64,000 bases of DNA, taken from Glandiceps talaboti. Taxonomy: Eukaryota; Hemichordata; Enteropneusta; Spengelidae. Positions 1-13,197 of the stretch are shown piece after piece (positions within the stretch are counted from its first letter, which is position 1; the number at the start of each line of letters is the position of its first letter). The notes below the pieces were generated by a model. That model ran no database searches. It was not told the origin of the DNA and saw nothing but the letters and a program-made list of their open reading frames with translations. The stretch spans positions 7,752,494-7,816,493 of the forward strand of contig NC_135552.1 of NCBI RefSeq assembly GCF_964340395.1, written 5' to 3'. The translations under genes were made by a program, and so were the position numbers.

Positions 1-1814
1 ACCTATTTCACAGTCTATCAGTTAACCATAGTCGTGATTTGTATCAACTACCACAAATGGCCACTTTCGTACATTTTCCCCAGCCCTGTAATAATGGCTG
101 CCAATCAGTGGCCTGTACAGGCTTGTTGGTAGGTACTTGGTATAGATAATTACTCTGACTGACACAATATGTATTTATTACTTCCTTGCATAAATTAAGA
201 AACAACAAGTTCAAACATGTAGTTGAAAATGAACAGTCAGAATGATGCATCACATACTGAATTGGAATAATAACCATGAGGAAATGACCTTCCTTTGTAA
301 AACAGTTTTTGATAACTCAGTTGTTGTATTTATATTAAATTAGTATCTTAATTAAGTATCTTTCTTTGTCAAATGGTTGAAGTAAATGTTGAAATTATTC
401 TTAAGAAAACAATGAAAAGGAATGAGAGGTGAAATTTAAAAAGAAGTATTTTCACAAAGTTCTTTAGGAGTGGTCATTTCACAGGGAAGGAAATAACTCC
501 TAATTGCCAAAAGACAATATTGACCTTAGTGATAATAGTATTGAAGTAATGGACTGTTTGTAAGGTGCTTTAATAGTGATGACAAGTTCAGGGTTGCGAA
601 GGTAATTTAAGAAGTTGGTGTCTGTCATTACTCTTAGTGTGGATATGATGTTTCACTTTTCATGGTGTTATAATTTTATAGGCCATTAGGGTAGCAGAGG
701 AACTTGTGGTATGCACAATGCATGTTGGTTTTCAATAACCAAGACTTCCTATTCAGGAGTGTCTGGCCTGTGTCTTGTCTAGCAGTCTGAGAAAAAACCT
801 CGTCGTTATGTAAGGGAGTGAACAATTGTCATTGGGACAAACAAAACACAGCACAAGCAAAATGTATTATTCTGTGGTAAAGAGACATTGTGGTCACTCT
901 TGTCTTTCAGCAATTCAACTGCTTTTGAATAACCCCATGACCACAATGTGTGGTGGTGTTTAACCAGTCTCAGTGCATGGAAATTGTTAGTAATGTGGTA
1001 CTTGTAGTTACTTCAAAGTGTCATTTTATTGGGCATACATGTACAAATGTAACTTAAAAGAATTATGTGAATGTGGAGGTATACATTTTAGGTGTGTTTC
1101 CTTCAAGGCATGCTGTGTAATTCAAATGAATAACTCTAGAATGCATGAGCTGTTACAGTTATATGCTGATTACAATTACATATGTATACTACAAAAATGT
1201 CTATTGTATTTTTATATAATGATTGATTGTTTTCTTTCCCTGGAGATTACTGAAAAAAAATGGAATGATGTGAATTTCAAATTTGGATGTGGAGTTCACA
1301 AATTGCACATGGAAAATGAATTAAATGTATAATGATTGATAGTAAGGTATTTTTGTAAGTCAGTGCAGTCAAGTGGCTTACATCATAGCCTTACAATAAC
1401 AAGCTGCCTGGATAATAATTTTACCTTAACCAAATTTCAAACCACAATTCCCATGATAGAAAAAGAAAAACAGTGGCGATGCTACCTACTCTGCTCATGA
1501 TTTGCTCATAAAACATCAGAATGGTGTTGGTTTTGATAGGAAAAATTAGCATTTGCATGAGGGAGAGATGGTCTCTGAATTTAAAGTGGTTATCATGTAT
1601 GACGAAGCACAGCTGAACAAAATGAAAAATCATAGTAGTGTGACTGAGTCTTGGCATTATCAATTGAGAAATTTATTTGCATGACTTCAAGCTAAGTGAA
1701 TGTCATGAAATACAGCAAGTCAGAATGTTTAGTTGATATCATTTTGCTGTTTGGAAGGGGCTGGGATTGACTATAGTTGATATTGAGATCGTAATTTTTG
1801 AATGTACTCTCAAG
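1..1814. other. Gene-free AT-rich sequence
   Basis: No exon, RNA gene or clear mobile element is visible. Open frames are short (at most about 100 codons), of low complexity and without recognisable domains. The stretch lies downstream of the candidate minus-strand terminal exon at 1816-1978, so part of it could be the 3' UTR or 3' flank of that gene. Confidence 0.5.
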
Positions 1815-1815
1815 T

Positions 1816-1978
1816 TTATTTTGTTTTATCTGCATGGTTGTAGAAGTACCAGTAGTGGTAGAGGTAGCCAGGGTCCATATCCATTTCAAGACCCTCAGGT
1901 GTTTCCATGGCTTTATTAAAAAAAATGGCAGTTATATGTACATTGGGGAATCCCCAGTTGTAAAAAGGATCTACCCAG
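1816..1978 (-). CDS. Candidate terminal exon of an unidentified spliced gene
   Basis: On the minus strand a pyrimidine tract ending in TTCCTTTCTACAG (intron end at 1979) is followed by an open frame of 53 codons that closes with TAA at 1816-1818. An AATAAA overlaps the stop (1815-1820). The frame starts with the third base of a codon. The peptide is rich in aromatic residues: it begins WVDPFYNWGFPNVHIT, continues with KAMETPEGLEMDMDPG, and has an aromatic run YLYHYWYFY near the C-terminus. The composition looks protein-like rather than random, but I do not recognise the family. The phase fits the donor of the candidate exon at 4436-4491: joining them completes an Asp codon. It may be a chance ORF; transcript evidence or homology would decide. 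Confidence 0.35.
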
Positions 1979-4435
1979 CTGTAGAAAGGAATAAAAAAAC
2001 TCATTCCATTATTATGTTTTTTATGCCAACAAGGTAAACAGCACATATGGGTTTCTTGTTACATTTGACCTTGTGATCCTACCTGCCGTTATTTGCAGTA
2101 AATACATGTGTTATTGTGTACATCAATGAGGGGGCTACAGGTTTACATTCCCATCACCCATGAAGTCAGTGCATTGACCCCTTCCATAGACAGTGGGTTT
2201 CCCCTCCACTGTCTATGGTTGCACAGTTTGCAGGTGACCTACAATTTTCAATCATGTGATACACTGCATTTGATAGAGTTAATCAATGTATTAAAGTTAT
2301 AACTGACTTGCGGGTTTAGTACATGTATCTACTTGTAGGTGAAGTAATAGACTCTAACCTGTCTCTAAACAAGTTATGCTGGGCTGTGATTATTATTAGT
2401 TACGACAAAAAAATATACCAAATATCTCTTTCTTCCAAAGCTCTCATGAATACATATGTGCGTAATTCCACCAGAATGTCACATTTGATGAAAAAATGTT
2501 GGATACATACTGTGTGTCTGTTGGAGGTAAAGAATTGAAATCTAGACTTCTGTTAATATGTACATGTATACTGGTTTGCACATCATGCCTATTTCTAAAT
2601 AAAGTAGTCTTCACGCAAAGTTGACCAAATCAATCTTCACTGTAAAATACTTTGTCTGAACAATCCAGACAAGAACTTGTTCTCCATTTCCTCTACCATT
2701 TGATACATGTATGTTCACACAATGATTGATTGCGTAGGCATGACCTGTGAAGACAGAGTTGAGGGGAATTTGAAATAAGGATATCTCGTAATTACAGACT
2801 AGTTCTATTCATTACACCCATTATAAAAGTGATCGACATGACAATGGTTAACATAAGTAGTAATATTTGAAAAAGTCTTAAACAAAGGTTGAAACTTCAC
2901 GACAGTTGGGGTCAAGTTTTGATTATAAATGAAAGAAATGTATCTACTCTCATGATGATAGTGTCTGCCTACAGCACAGTGTGATTAATAGAAAATGAAC
3001 GACAGTGTTACTTATTACGTCAGTATTTACCAAGTAATTGTATACTTGTAAACGTGTGACATTGCTGTGACATTCATTACTTACATTTTGTATTACCAGT
3101 CACATCTCATACCTAAGAAGAAGTCAAATACGCTGATATTACAAACTAAATCTGGCAATCAGTACAGCATTTGATTTTGACAGGCGCATGTTATGCTCCT
3201 ATTTTGATAATGCCAGCCTTGGTATCAAGAGATGTTTGTAATCCAACTTGAACCGTAGTCCATGGATTTTATGTACTAGACAGCAGCTGATCTTTGTTTG
3301 CGTTACTTCAAATCCATGTTAGTCTTTCAAAATACCAGCAGTATACCCATGTTTGACATACTTGGTGCCTGGTCAGCTTGACTTTCCTTTATATCATGAG
3401 TATTTGTAATACATTGTCAATTGATAGTGTTCAGTAACCACTTAGATATATGGATGTGTGATTTTACGTCATGATTCATTGTACTTTCAGATTTCACCAC
3501 AAATATGTGTGTGTGGGATTTTACAAGATCTTTGTAAAAATGCAAGTTATAATATTGTAGATTTCATCTTGGTGGCAGTCTTTCAACTTTGATAGTACCG
3601 TTATATGTATTTATAGCAAGCATCTCTCAGTACTAATAATTGTCATAATTCCAAGGTACGTTCTGAATTAGCATGTGTAGTTGAATACTAGCTTTGCTAA
3701 CTGTGCCAAATTTGATGTTATACATTGTAGATACTGGTATGTACAAAATGTACTTGTATATGCAAGTGTGGAGGGGGGGGGGGGAGGACTTGTCACATGC
3801 AACATACACATATTGTTCTGTCTGTTGCCCTAGCTGTCATATGTACATGTAGTTTGAAAATTGCTAAGACTATCTACGATGTTATGTCATCAGATTTTCT
3901 GTTAGTTTTTGCCAAGTACATGTACCAGGCAATTTTCAAGTTTTGGCGTGGTTACATACATTGGAGGTGATCATTTTCATCAATAGGCAGAGTTAAACAT
4001 TGTCTGTGGTGTCACTCATTACATGTGTTGCTCCATTTGTCACCTGTGTATCTGGGTTTCATCTAAGTCGTTAGGTGACTATTTTTCACCGTTTTCTATT
4101 GTTGTCTGATTGCCATGTAAAGAAAACCTTCTTTTCATATGTTTAGTACTTTCAGACAAACAATAAATGATTTAGTCCATCTTATGCAAGTGAGATGTGT
4201 CTTGGATCAAACATACAAAGTACTCTTTGAAAATACATGGGTTTATCCTCATTAATTGTGTTCATGGCTTTAATAATGGTGATAGTAACAATGATGGTAG
4301 TGATAATGATGACAATGTACTTGTTTAAAATGGTAAATAGGTTAATCTACCTGTCTTATGAATTCTTAGGGTTTTTCATTTGCATTCCCCACCAAAAGTA
4401 TGGTTTCAATATATGAGACATCGTGTAAGTTTTAC
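1979..4435. other. Possible intron of the minus-strand gene
   Basis: If exons 4436-4491 and 1816-1978 belong together, this is their intron, with a GT donor (plus-strand AC at 4434-4435) and an AG acceptor at 1979-1980. It contains a perfect 13-bp hairpin (2184-2218) and a G12 run near 3773-3784. Nothing else is recognised. Confidence 0.3.
2184..2218. repeat. Perfect 13-bp hairpin
   Basis: CCATAGACAGTGG (2184-2196) is followed by a 9-nt loop and its exact reverse complement (2206-2218). The stem has no mismatch. Function is unknown; it could be the remnant of a small foldback element or a structured RNA segment. Confidence 0.7.
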
Positions 4436-4491
4436 TCAGTGAATTTCCTCATCTCGATCTCTGTTATGTATGTTCCCAGACCATGCCTGAA
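4436..4491 (-). CDS. Candidate 56-nt internal exon of an unidentified gene
   Basis: The minus strand has a pyrimidine-rich acceptor (TTTTCACCTCATCTCAACAG, intron side at 4492) and a GTAAAA donor at 4430-4435. Only one frame is open through all 56 nt, reading FRHGLGTYITEIEMRKFT plus two bases (GA). Those two bases and the first base (C) of the exon at 1816-1978 make GAC (Asp), so the frame runs on without a stop across about 2.5 kb. I do not recognise the protein. Short exons with matching phases can arise by chance, so this is a hypothesis. No further upstream exon was found with confidence; a weaker possibility lies near 6180-6275. Confidence 0.3.
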
Positions 4492-7400
4492 CTGTTGAGA
4501 TGAGGTGAAAATGATGGTAAAGTTGATTATGACGCAAAAACAGATCTGTTGACCTTGGAAAAAAAGTTGACCGGGGACATGCATTCTGTACAATGGCTTC
4601 CAAGTGTAGCCAGTATCCCCCCCCCCCCCCCATACAGTACATGCATTGTAAACTCTGTGGCTGGAAAAATGTGAATGAAATAACTTGGAATTTAAATTAT
4701 AGTTGACAGTATCTCAATTCATTTGGGGCTGGTGGTCATTACTTTTGGAATGTGTAGTCTATCAACCAATTGTTCTGGAGGGAGCAAGCTACCAGTTCAA
4801 GGTCTCTTACTGAAACAAAGTTGGGTGCCGCAGGAATGAAGGCCTGTAGGCCCCTCATGTGATGCCAGACAGATCATATCTTGAATGACTTTAGACCACA
4901 CTAGGTCAGAACATTTTGAAGTGCAAGCTATAGTATTTCAAGTACTAGAGATTGACTACAAAAGTCAATGGCTCTTCAGCAGTGTTAGATAACAAAACAC
5001 ATACAAAGGTGTGTTAGGAATTTTCTTTGTGGAATTCTTTATCAAGGAGCAACATTAGCAAACCAAGACTTTGTTTGAAGAATAAAATGGACACCTCCAC
5101 CTGACATACATCATGAAGATGTAATTTGAATATCTACTTTTTTTGACACTTGATGGACTTTTTTTGTGGACTTCTCTTGGCACAGTGACTGCAGAATGTC
5201 ATACTGCAATATTCAAAGTTTCATGGTTGAGATGCCAAAATGCACCTGAGTGCTAGGGTGAAGTATTAGGGATTTCATAGCATCAAAAACTGTCTGTAAA
5301 TAGTGCCCATAAAACAGCAAAAATCTTACTATATTGCTAAATATTCAAAATACAAAGTGTGATTAACAGAATCACTTGTCAAATGGTGTAACAAGTTGTG
5401 ATGGATGACGTACCCATTTTCTAAGGTATTCACTGTACAAAGATGATATTTATTTAACCTTTTGTAGGTAGATTATTCCACTCAAACAGTTCCAATGTAT
5501 GAGAGAAAACTTTTCAGGGGAGGTTCTATGTAAAAAATAAATAAATAAAAGCTACTTGAGCAACCCTAGATTTGGACAGGGGTTTCCCACTGAAATCATG
5601 ACTGCAATTTTCCTCCTTTGTTACCAAGGTTCTAAAAAATGGGGGAAAACAATGATACAGGTAGGTGACTTTTGATGAACTGTTTGTTGTTTTAAGAGAA
5701 TCCTGTAAACAGAATAATATACTCTACATGGTGATATTTATAGGTACGTACAAATACACGCCAGGTAGTAGTCTAGGTAAGTCAACAGAAGTTCTTCAAG
5801 CATACCAAATAGGAGGAGTTCCCTAGTATTTGTTTGCTTATTGCATTTCTAGGTATGTCAAGTTCACCATCCTCGGTTCTTATTTACGATACAAAACCAT
5901 ACCCCAAATACTGATTTGAAAATATCAGTGTTCAGAAAATAGAAATGCTGTGATATATTTATATAAAGTGTCATGAGAAACATCTTGGGAAAGTGTTAAG
6001 ATTATGATTGAGGTGTATTGTATTATCAGATTTACTGTGTGTGGGTACTTGTTATGCTCCACTGCAGTTAGGCACTGGTATTTCAATGGCAGGACTAGTG
6101 AAGCATTATAACAAAGAAGCTAATAAACTCTACCGGTTGGTCTGAACAGGGTCATGAATTTCATTCTCAGGATTAGTAGCTAGAGATTACTAGGTTAGGC
6201 CTTCCTTCCTCAGTTACAGAGGTCGTCATTACAGTGGGTTCATTGTAAGCTGCAACCTGAAGGGGATGGTCCCTACAGTTATACTGATTTAATAAAAAAT
6301 GTACATCATTATAATTATAATTTATATAGGTTTGGTGAACTCTGTGGTTGAATTTGTGTATCAAATGTGTGTGGGTCTGTAGGAAAATATGTCAAGTTTT
6401 AGGAAGTACAGGTATGGGTCATGGTTCAAGGCAGTCCAATGGTTAGGGTGTAGCATTTTATGGTATCCTCAAGTACCATGGTTTATGTTGTGCTATGTGT
6501 ACAGATTTTCTGCAGTCTACCCTCTTCAACTAAAGTGGTAAGATTGCAATAAGTTCTCATAAAAGCAACAAAGTGGATAGCAAAAACAGTTATGAGTGTG
6601 TGATACATTGATATTACAAATTTTGACATTACAAAGACTATAGAAAAACCAATAAGTTGTTTAATTTTATTTCATTGACACGTGTAAAATCCATACCATT
6701 CAGTGTTTGACTTGTGTTTGTCTATGTATTGAAATTCTTTCAATGTACTGTTACTTACCAGGGCAATATACAAGTACATTAAGCCAATTTGGACAAAAGA
6801 GCTTTGTTATTCACTGTATGGGGATAGTAGTTCGGTCAATACTATTTGACCAAGTAACGTTTATTCCATTGATTGCAAGATGCTTAACTCATTACTGGTT
6901 CTGATACTCTCACTGTTGCTAATTTTAGGTCAGTATTCAAAAAGTGTAATTTTGTGCGAGTCTGGTTTGGTTGGGATAATTATTCAACATTCATCCCTGC
7001 AGCGCTAAATTATACTCTCCATAAATTGCAGTTGTTAGACAGCTTTTGTCCTGGGGGTACATACAGTGAAATGGATCAGTTGACACCTGATCATAAAATA
7101 TACACTAGGTCATTGTATGTAGGAGCCACAATGCCCATCTGTTGTTCCATACTCATGTATGACATCATAATGACTTTATTATTTGCCAGTTCAAGTTTAC
7201 TGTAGGTATGACAAGAATGTTGTAAGTATGTCTAGGCCATTTTTGAACAGTAATTGTATGGTGTAGGGGATTGAGATTTCGAACATATTGTATATATGCT
7301 TCGGGGTGTTAAAATTGCAATTTTTCCTTGGCAGAAATTGTAATTATGTGAAATACAAACTCATGTCAGAGTAATTGTATACAAATGTGTCATGGTAGTT

Positions 7401-10400
7401 AAATTTACAAATATTATTATAACATATACAGTCACAGTTGTTACAAATATTTTAAAATTAAATATGAATTTAAATATTATGAAATGTAATATCTATCAAA
7501 ATACATATGAATTTATATATCTGTTGCATTATTTGAAACAAAATTGTTCTTTGCAAGTTTTGTTTTGTTATATTCTAGATGTAGAAAAAAATGTAAACTT
7601 CCACCCCATTCCTACCCTCATTAGGAGTAGGCCTAAAAAAATAATTGTATGGTTCCGGTTACCTGACCCCCACCTAGTTTCACTGCCGACTCTAAACTTT
7701 TTTTTTACGTATTTGAGAAATAGTGGACGCGGAAAACTTAAAAAGATAGTATAAAACTGTTCTGCCAATCTGTAATGGCTGTACATCTGATAGGAAGAAA
7801 TAAATAACACACAGACCATTTGGGAAACAATGGAAAACCTGAACTAGACACTTGCACAGAAAAAATATAATAAAATAAAATGAAAAATCTATCTACCACA
7901 CCTATTCTAAGAGCGTAATCAGAACCACACAAGTTTTTTTATTAGGCCATAATAATACTGATCCCTGACAATTCACTTGGAATCCATGTTACAATATATG
8001 TTGTTTTGTTTTGATGTCTTGTATTGTTTTGTTTATATCAAACTAGACAGCATGGCTCCCAGAATATGAAAGGAGTTCGGTACATGTAGATGCAGCCCCC
8101 CAAAAAGCCAGTTCTAATCCCACACCTGACATTTATGCCCCAATTTCACTTCTGATAAATACCTTGATACTAGGGGATACAAAGACCAATTTTGCTTATT
8201 TTGTACTTTTTAGTATCAAATGCCAGTAAACTGAGCAATTGTAATGCATACCATTCCTGAACAGTTAAGTTATCAACACAACTGTCATTGTTGAAACCTT
8301 TTAAAGTGTTTGGAATGAAAGTTGTTAAAGTGAGAATATTAATAGTATGATATTATGAGATGATTGTATAGAAAGAATGAGTCATGTTCCCTATAAAGAC
8401 AATGTGATTGATCAGCTTAATTATAATGTAATAAAGATGACACCATAAAATTGAACCATTGTCTAAATAATTGCTGTTGTAAAGAATTCATAGAAGTTAT
8501 CTTGATTTCAATCTCATCAAAAAATCATCATTTTACAAAAATGTGACCATTTGTTATCTGAGATATAAGAGTCATTAGACAGCTGTAATTAGTTTTCCTG
8601 AAATGCCATCAATTTCATCACCATGTTCAGATCTATCTATGACAGATGTTTATTTAGTTATCATTTGTATCACAGGATGATATATATGTACATACATGTA
8701 TATGTAGAGGAAATACCATCTGATGCAGAGAGTTGTCTCCAAGGGCCTATAAAGGCATAGTCAATGAAACACCATGTAATCTTACATCTGAGAAGATACT
8801 AGTAATACAATGTGTTTGCTAAGATTTTAGAGCACTTGTATCAGGAAACGAAACAAAGTGATAACATTGGGAAAGCTTTCTATTGACAAGTATCCAACCA
8901 TAATGTTTGGCAGTGACCCGAGTAGAATGTATTATGGGATGGCTTTTGTACAATGTTTTGGTAGTGACCCCAGGAAGATGTATTATGGGATGGCCTTATC
9001 ATGTAGATTGTATGAGCATGTACATTTGTATGTCTGTGTTTCTTAAAAACATTGGATTGGTAGAATGTGTTGTGACAGAAGGAGTCTGGTAAAAACTCAG
9101 TTTAGTACATGTATGAATTTATCTTTATTTTTGTAGAGAACTCTAGATTGTAAGATACACTATGTTGTTCAGTTCTGTATTAGACTTCTCAACCTCGGTG
9201 AGACTTGTTCTGGGCTGGCTAATACTAATAGCTTTGTATGAATGTCGTACATATGTATGTATCTTACAGACTATAAAGAGAAAGCATGATGAAGGCCCTT
9301 TTGAAAACAGGCCGATTTCCTATGTAATAGACAACACAGAATGAAGTTAAAGTATGAGCTTGATTCTGCAACCCTCAAAATAAAAATATTCAGAAAATGA
9401 AATCATTTGTTGTTAATTAATATGCAATTTTCAAACCATAAGCAAATAAGAGAAAGCAGATGGAATTGTGCCTCATTAGATCCTGTTTCATGAAAAAGTA
9501 AATCATTGAAAACAGAGCCATTTAATCCATACTGGTTTCTAATGTTCACCATATTACATTAGTTTAAATGGCTTTCAACACAATACATATACATATGCTC
9601 ATGTTGTTTATACTGGTATGCAATCTATTCCACAGCCTTGCATTTTAAATATATTATAAATGTAACACTAACCATACCCATATTTAGATGTAATAGTACT
9701 GTTACAGTACAGAACAAGAAATGACAACTCCATGTGTGATACGAATGGTAGTCTGGGTGCTGAAATATGCATTGCAGAATGTATTCATTTAGCAGAAGGA
9801 CATCCTTTCTCATCCATGCATAGAGTGGTAAATTTCATTTACAGGGTAATGCATGCACCCATTGTAAGTGAATAAAAGAAGCCCTTTTCTATTTCGTATA
9901 AATACATATATTTGCACATACAATTACAACATGAAAGATTGGCTCATTCTTTTTAGTAGAAAATAAATATGATTTAAATACTAAAAGTAAAAGTGATGAT
10001 AATTTAGGAGCTGTGATAAATTAGATGAGGCAATGAACTTGAAACATACAGAATAAAATAATTTTTGGTAAAGAATAACAGAATTCTAGTGTCATTTGAA
10101 TTTAAAATTATTTGTTTAGGAAGTACTCAAGTAACACATTCATCTATTCTTCCATTCTCATGAAATGTTTACTATTTGAAAATTCCCAAAATAGGAAAAG
10201 TACAGATTGCATCCTATTGTAATCAAAATACAACTTGTTTTATGCAGGAATGTACAGTGTAGTTTAGGGCCAATAGCCAGAAGAACAAACTGTTATTCTG
10301 TAATGTTTTGCTGGCTACTAACAATGTACCTTTGGGAATTTGTTTAAAAGTTGTTTGTTTCCTCCAGTATGTTTCCATTGTGGGTAGATTTATAGTTCTC

Positions 10401-10874
10401 GTTTTGTAGATATTACTGCCTACTTTTCACATTTGACTGGCTACATTTAAAATGAGCTACATGTACATCCCTGTTATGTCATTTCAATAACAAATTTAGA
10501 CCTTTATCTGTTACTGTAGTTAAATTTGATGGAAGTTACTGGTACATGTACATTTACAAATAGAATGAATTCTACCATTGAAATGAATGCATTTGACATT
10601 AGTGTCATTTTAACTGGCTTAGTGTACATGTGAATTGGATAAAAAGCTAACACGTGACTAGACTGTTACTCTATGGATATGGACATGTGTATAATGTGGT
10701 ACATGTGTATATCTTACATTTTGCAGTTTGTCTCCATAAAGTTAGCAAACCATAAGAAAATATGATTTCTGAAATAATGCAGTAGTGCAAGCTGTATTAC
10801 ATTTGTAAATGATATTATCAACAAGATAAAACAAGAAAAACTTGTAATATTTGTACATGTACGTGAAATTGGTA

Positions 10875-10876
<2 letters not shown>
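4492..10876. other. Long non-coding stretch
   Basis: No gene is supported. It contains a C-run (about 4617-4632), a two-copy 51-bp tandem duplication (8906-9007), several TACATGTA octamers and AT-rich filler. A locally GC-richer segment near 7600-7740 may be an old repeat fragment that I cannot name. Confidence 0.5.
8906..9007 (+). repeat. Two-copy 51-bp tandem duplication
   Basis: The segment starting at 8906 recurs at 8957. Each copy carries a GTATTATGGGATGG core. The 51-bp period keeps one frame open across both copies, giving two similar peptides (FGSDPSRMYYGMA and FGSDPRKMYYGMA). The 62-codon frame around them has no other gene-like character, so I treat it as a repeat. Confidence 0.6.

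Positions 10877-10941
<65 letters not shown>
10877..10941. repeat. (TG)n microsatellite
   Basis: Uninterrupted TG dinucleotide run of about 65 bp. It gives rise to artificial His/Thr open frames on the opposite strand. Confidence 0.97.
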
Positions 10942-10942
<1 letters not shown>

Positions 10943-13197
10943 ATACATGTGCATGTATATGACTTTGTCTATGACTTTACATTTGACCTTCATGGTTTTG
11001 TAACTGTTGAACACTAACTGGTATAGAATTCTATTGATAAACAGGTACTTTGGCAAGCTCCACACATGTACATAGTAGACGGTTGGACCCAGTCCAGTTC
11101 CACTATTTAGATAAAGAGTAACAACTGAATGAATGATGGTCTGCTACCAGTTATTCTGTGTATTCAATTAATTGATGGATGGTTACCAAGTGAACTAGAC
11201 TAGGAGAGCAGATTGTAATTTTATAAACCAAAATAACCTTCAGTTCTGGATTCGTGACCTGTAGGCAGTAAAGTGCTTATATACCAACATCTGTTGAGAT
11301 ACACATACTTGGTGTGGATGTTGTTTTTCTCCTAATTCAAGTCAGGCACACATCTTTTGAGTTTTATTTGTGCAAATGGGGTTAGGTTTTCTGGCTGCTA
11401 ATGAGTGTTTTGTGTCAACCGCATGTGAATACACTGGATAGTTGTAACCCAGGTGTCAAAGGTTAAATGTCACTGAGGTACAATCATGGGCGTGTACAAA
11501 AATGTACAGAAATTTCATTCTTATATCAAGGACAGTATTCACAGATATTCTTTCTTGTGATAATTGTAAAGAACACCTTTTTACATGCTGAGAAACAAGA
11601 GGTACAAACAACTAGAAAAACTTATTCAAATGATGGGACAATATTAAAAACATGCAAGCCACCTCTGTTTTCACAAAGAGATAAGGCTGAACTTATGCTG
11701 CCATTCAGATATCACCATGATAGATAGATGAGGACTGCTTTCAGCAGTTACAAGTTTGTGGTTCAGCCTTTCATCATACTGTAGTAGCTCAGGTTACTTT
11801 ACCAGTGCAGCTGACAAGCTCAGACGACAGAACTTTGTATGTGTTGACATCTTAGAGCATATGAGTCACTCTGACTTTTACAGTGGAATTTGATAAGGCT
11901 GTGTACTAACCTGTAATGAAAACAATAGCAAGTATTCAGAGCATCTGTTATTTTTTATATGCAAATGACTGCATGCATTATTTATAAGGTGAATAGTTGT
12001 GTTTAGTCAACAATTTGTATGTCATCTTTTTATACAGGATATACACAATGTGCAGCCATTTCTTTTTAGTGGGTAACATTAGAACAATGTACATTTTTGT
12101 AAATTAAAAATCAGAAAACAGAACATAACAAATACAGGGCAATGTGATGTTTATAAATACAATGTAGATGAAAGGATGAGAGCCAGTTTTGACACTTTTG
12201 TGGACAACAACAACAGGTACATGTACATGTATATAAACGTGTTATGTGTATGTTGATATGTGATGCAAACTTACAGGTAAATGTTGTTTATTATATTGCA
12301 ATAGAAATTTATCATACTAAAGATCATCTGTTCACCCTCTTCCTACCAGGTGGCGTTTTTTTGTAGGTGTACACAAAAAACTACAAGTGGGAAAAATAGG
12401 ATTTACATGTAGAACCAGGCACATCGTCATCAAAGTATAATCAAAGTATAATGTAGACGGCGGAAATAAGTTAGTTGTGAGGCATCACCTATATAGTGCA
12501 TGTACATGTATCAAGCTGAGGATACACAAACTATGAACACCTGTTGTGCTAGACAGTTGTTAATTCATTGCTTTACTTTCATTCAATAGTCAATGGGTAA
12601 TTAATAGCCAATCATCATGTCAGACCATATGCTATTCATTGCCAACAGGTGTGGCAGTGCAATATTCTCACTGGATTACTGTATGATTTTATGATAGCTG
12701 GGTGGTCTTGATGGACAGAAATAGTTTTTCAATCATGAACTAAATCTTTTGTACATAATGGCATTTTGTAAACAAAACCCACCCTATAATTATAATACAT
12801 ACATCACTACAACACATACATGTATACTCCTTTCAAAACTTGAAAACAGAATGATGTATATATTATAACTACCTGAACTGAATGATAATTTATTAATTGC
12901 AGTTTTGGACCCTAACATACAATGTACATGATATGAAGGCATGGCATGCAAATTTCAAATCTACATGGATTTTTGTCTTTAGTGAATTTATAAAACACAT
13001 GCAGCAGATAACCTGGTCTTTTGCTGCAAGTACAATGAGTATGGATTTGGTGGTAAGAGGCCAAACAATCAATTTGAATGTTAAACACACCATGTCATGA
13101 CAAATATTTATTGGTTTCTTAAATATAATTACCATACCCCACTATGTACAGGAATTTCTTTATAAATTATCTGTTTTGATTGTTAATTCTTGATATC
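10942..13197. other. Gene-free AT-rich sequence
   Basis: No coding or RNA gene is recognised. Short frames only, with scattered TACATGTA octamers (for example near 12220 and 12500). Confidence 0.5.

Noticed and set aside
10714-11065. Minus-strand frames of 76 and 107 codons across the (TG)n tract
   Set aside because: They consist largely of alternating His-Thr from a dinucleotide repeat.
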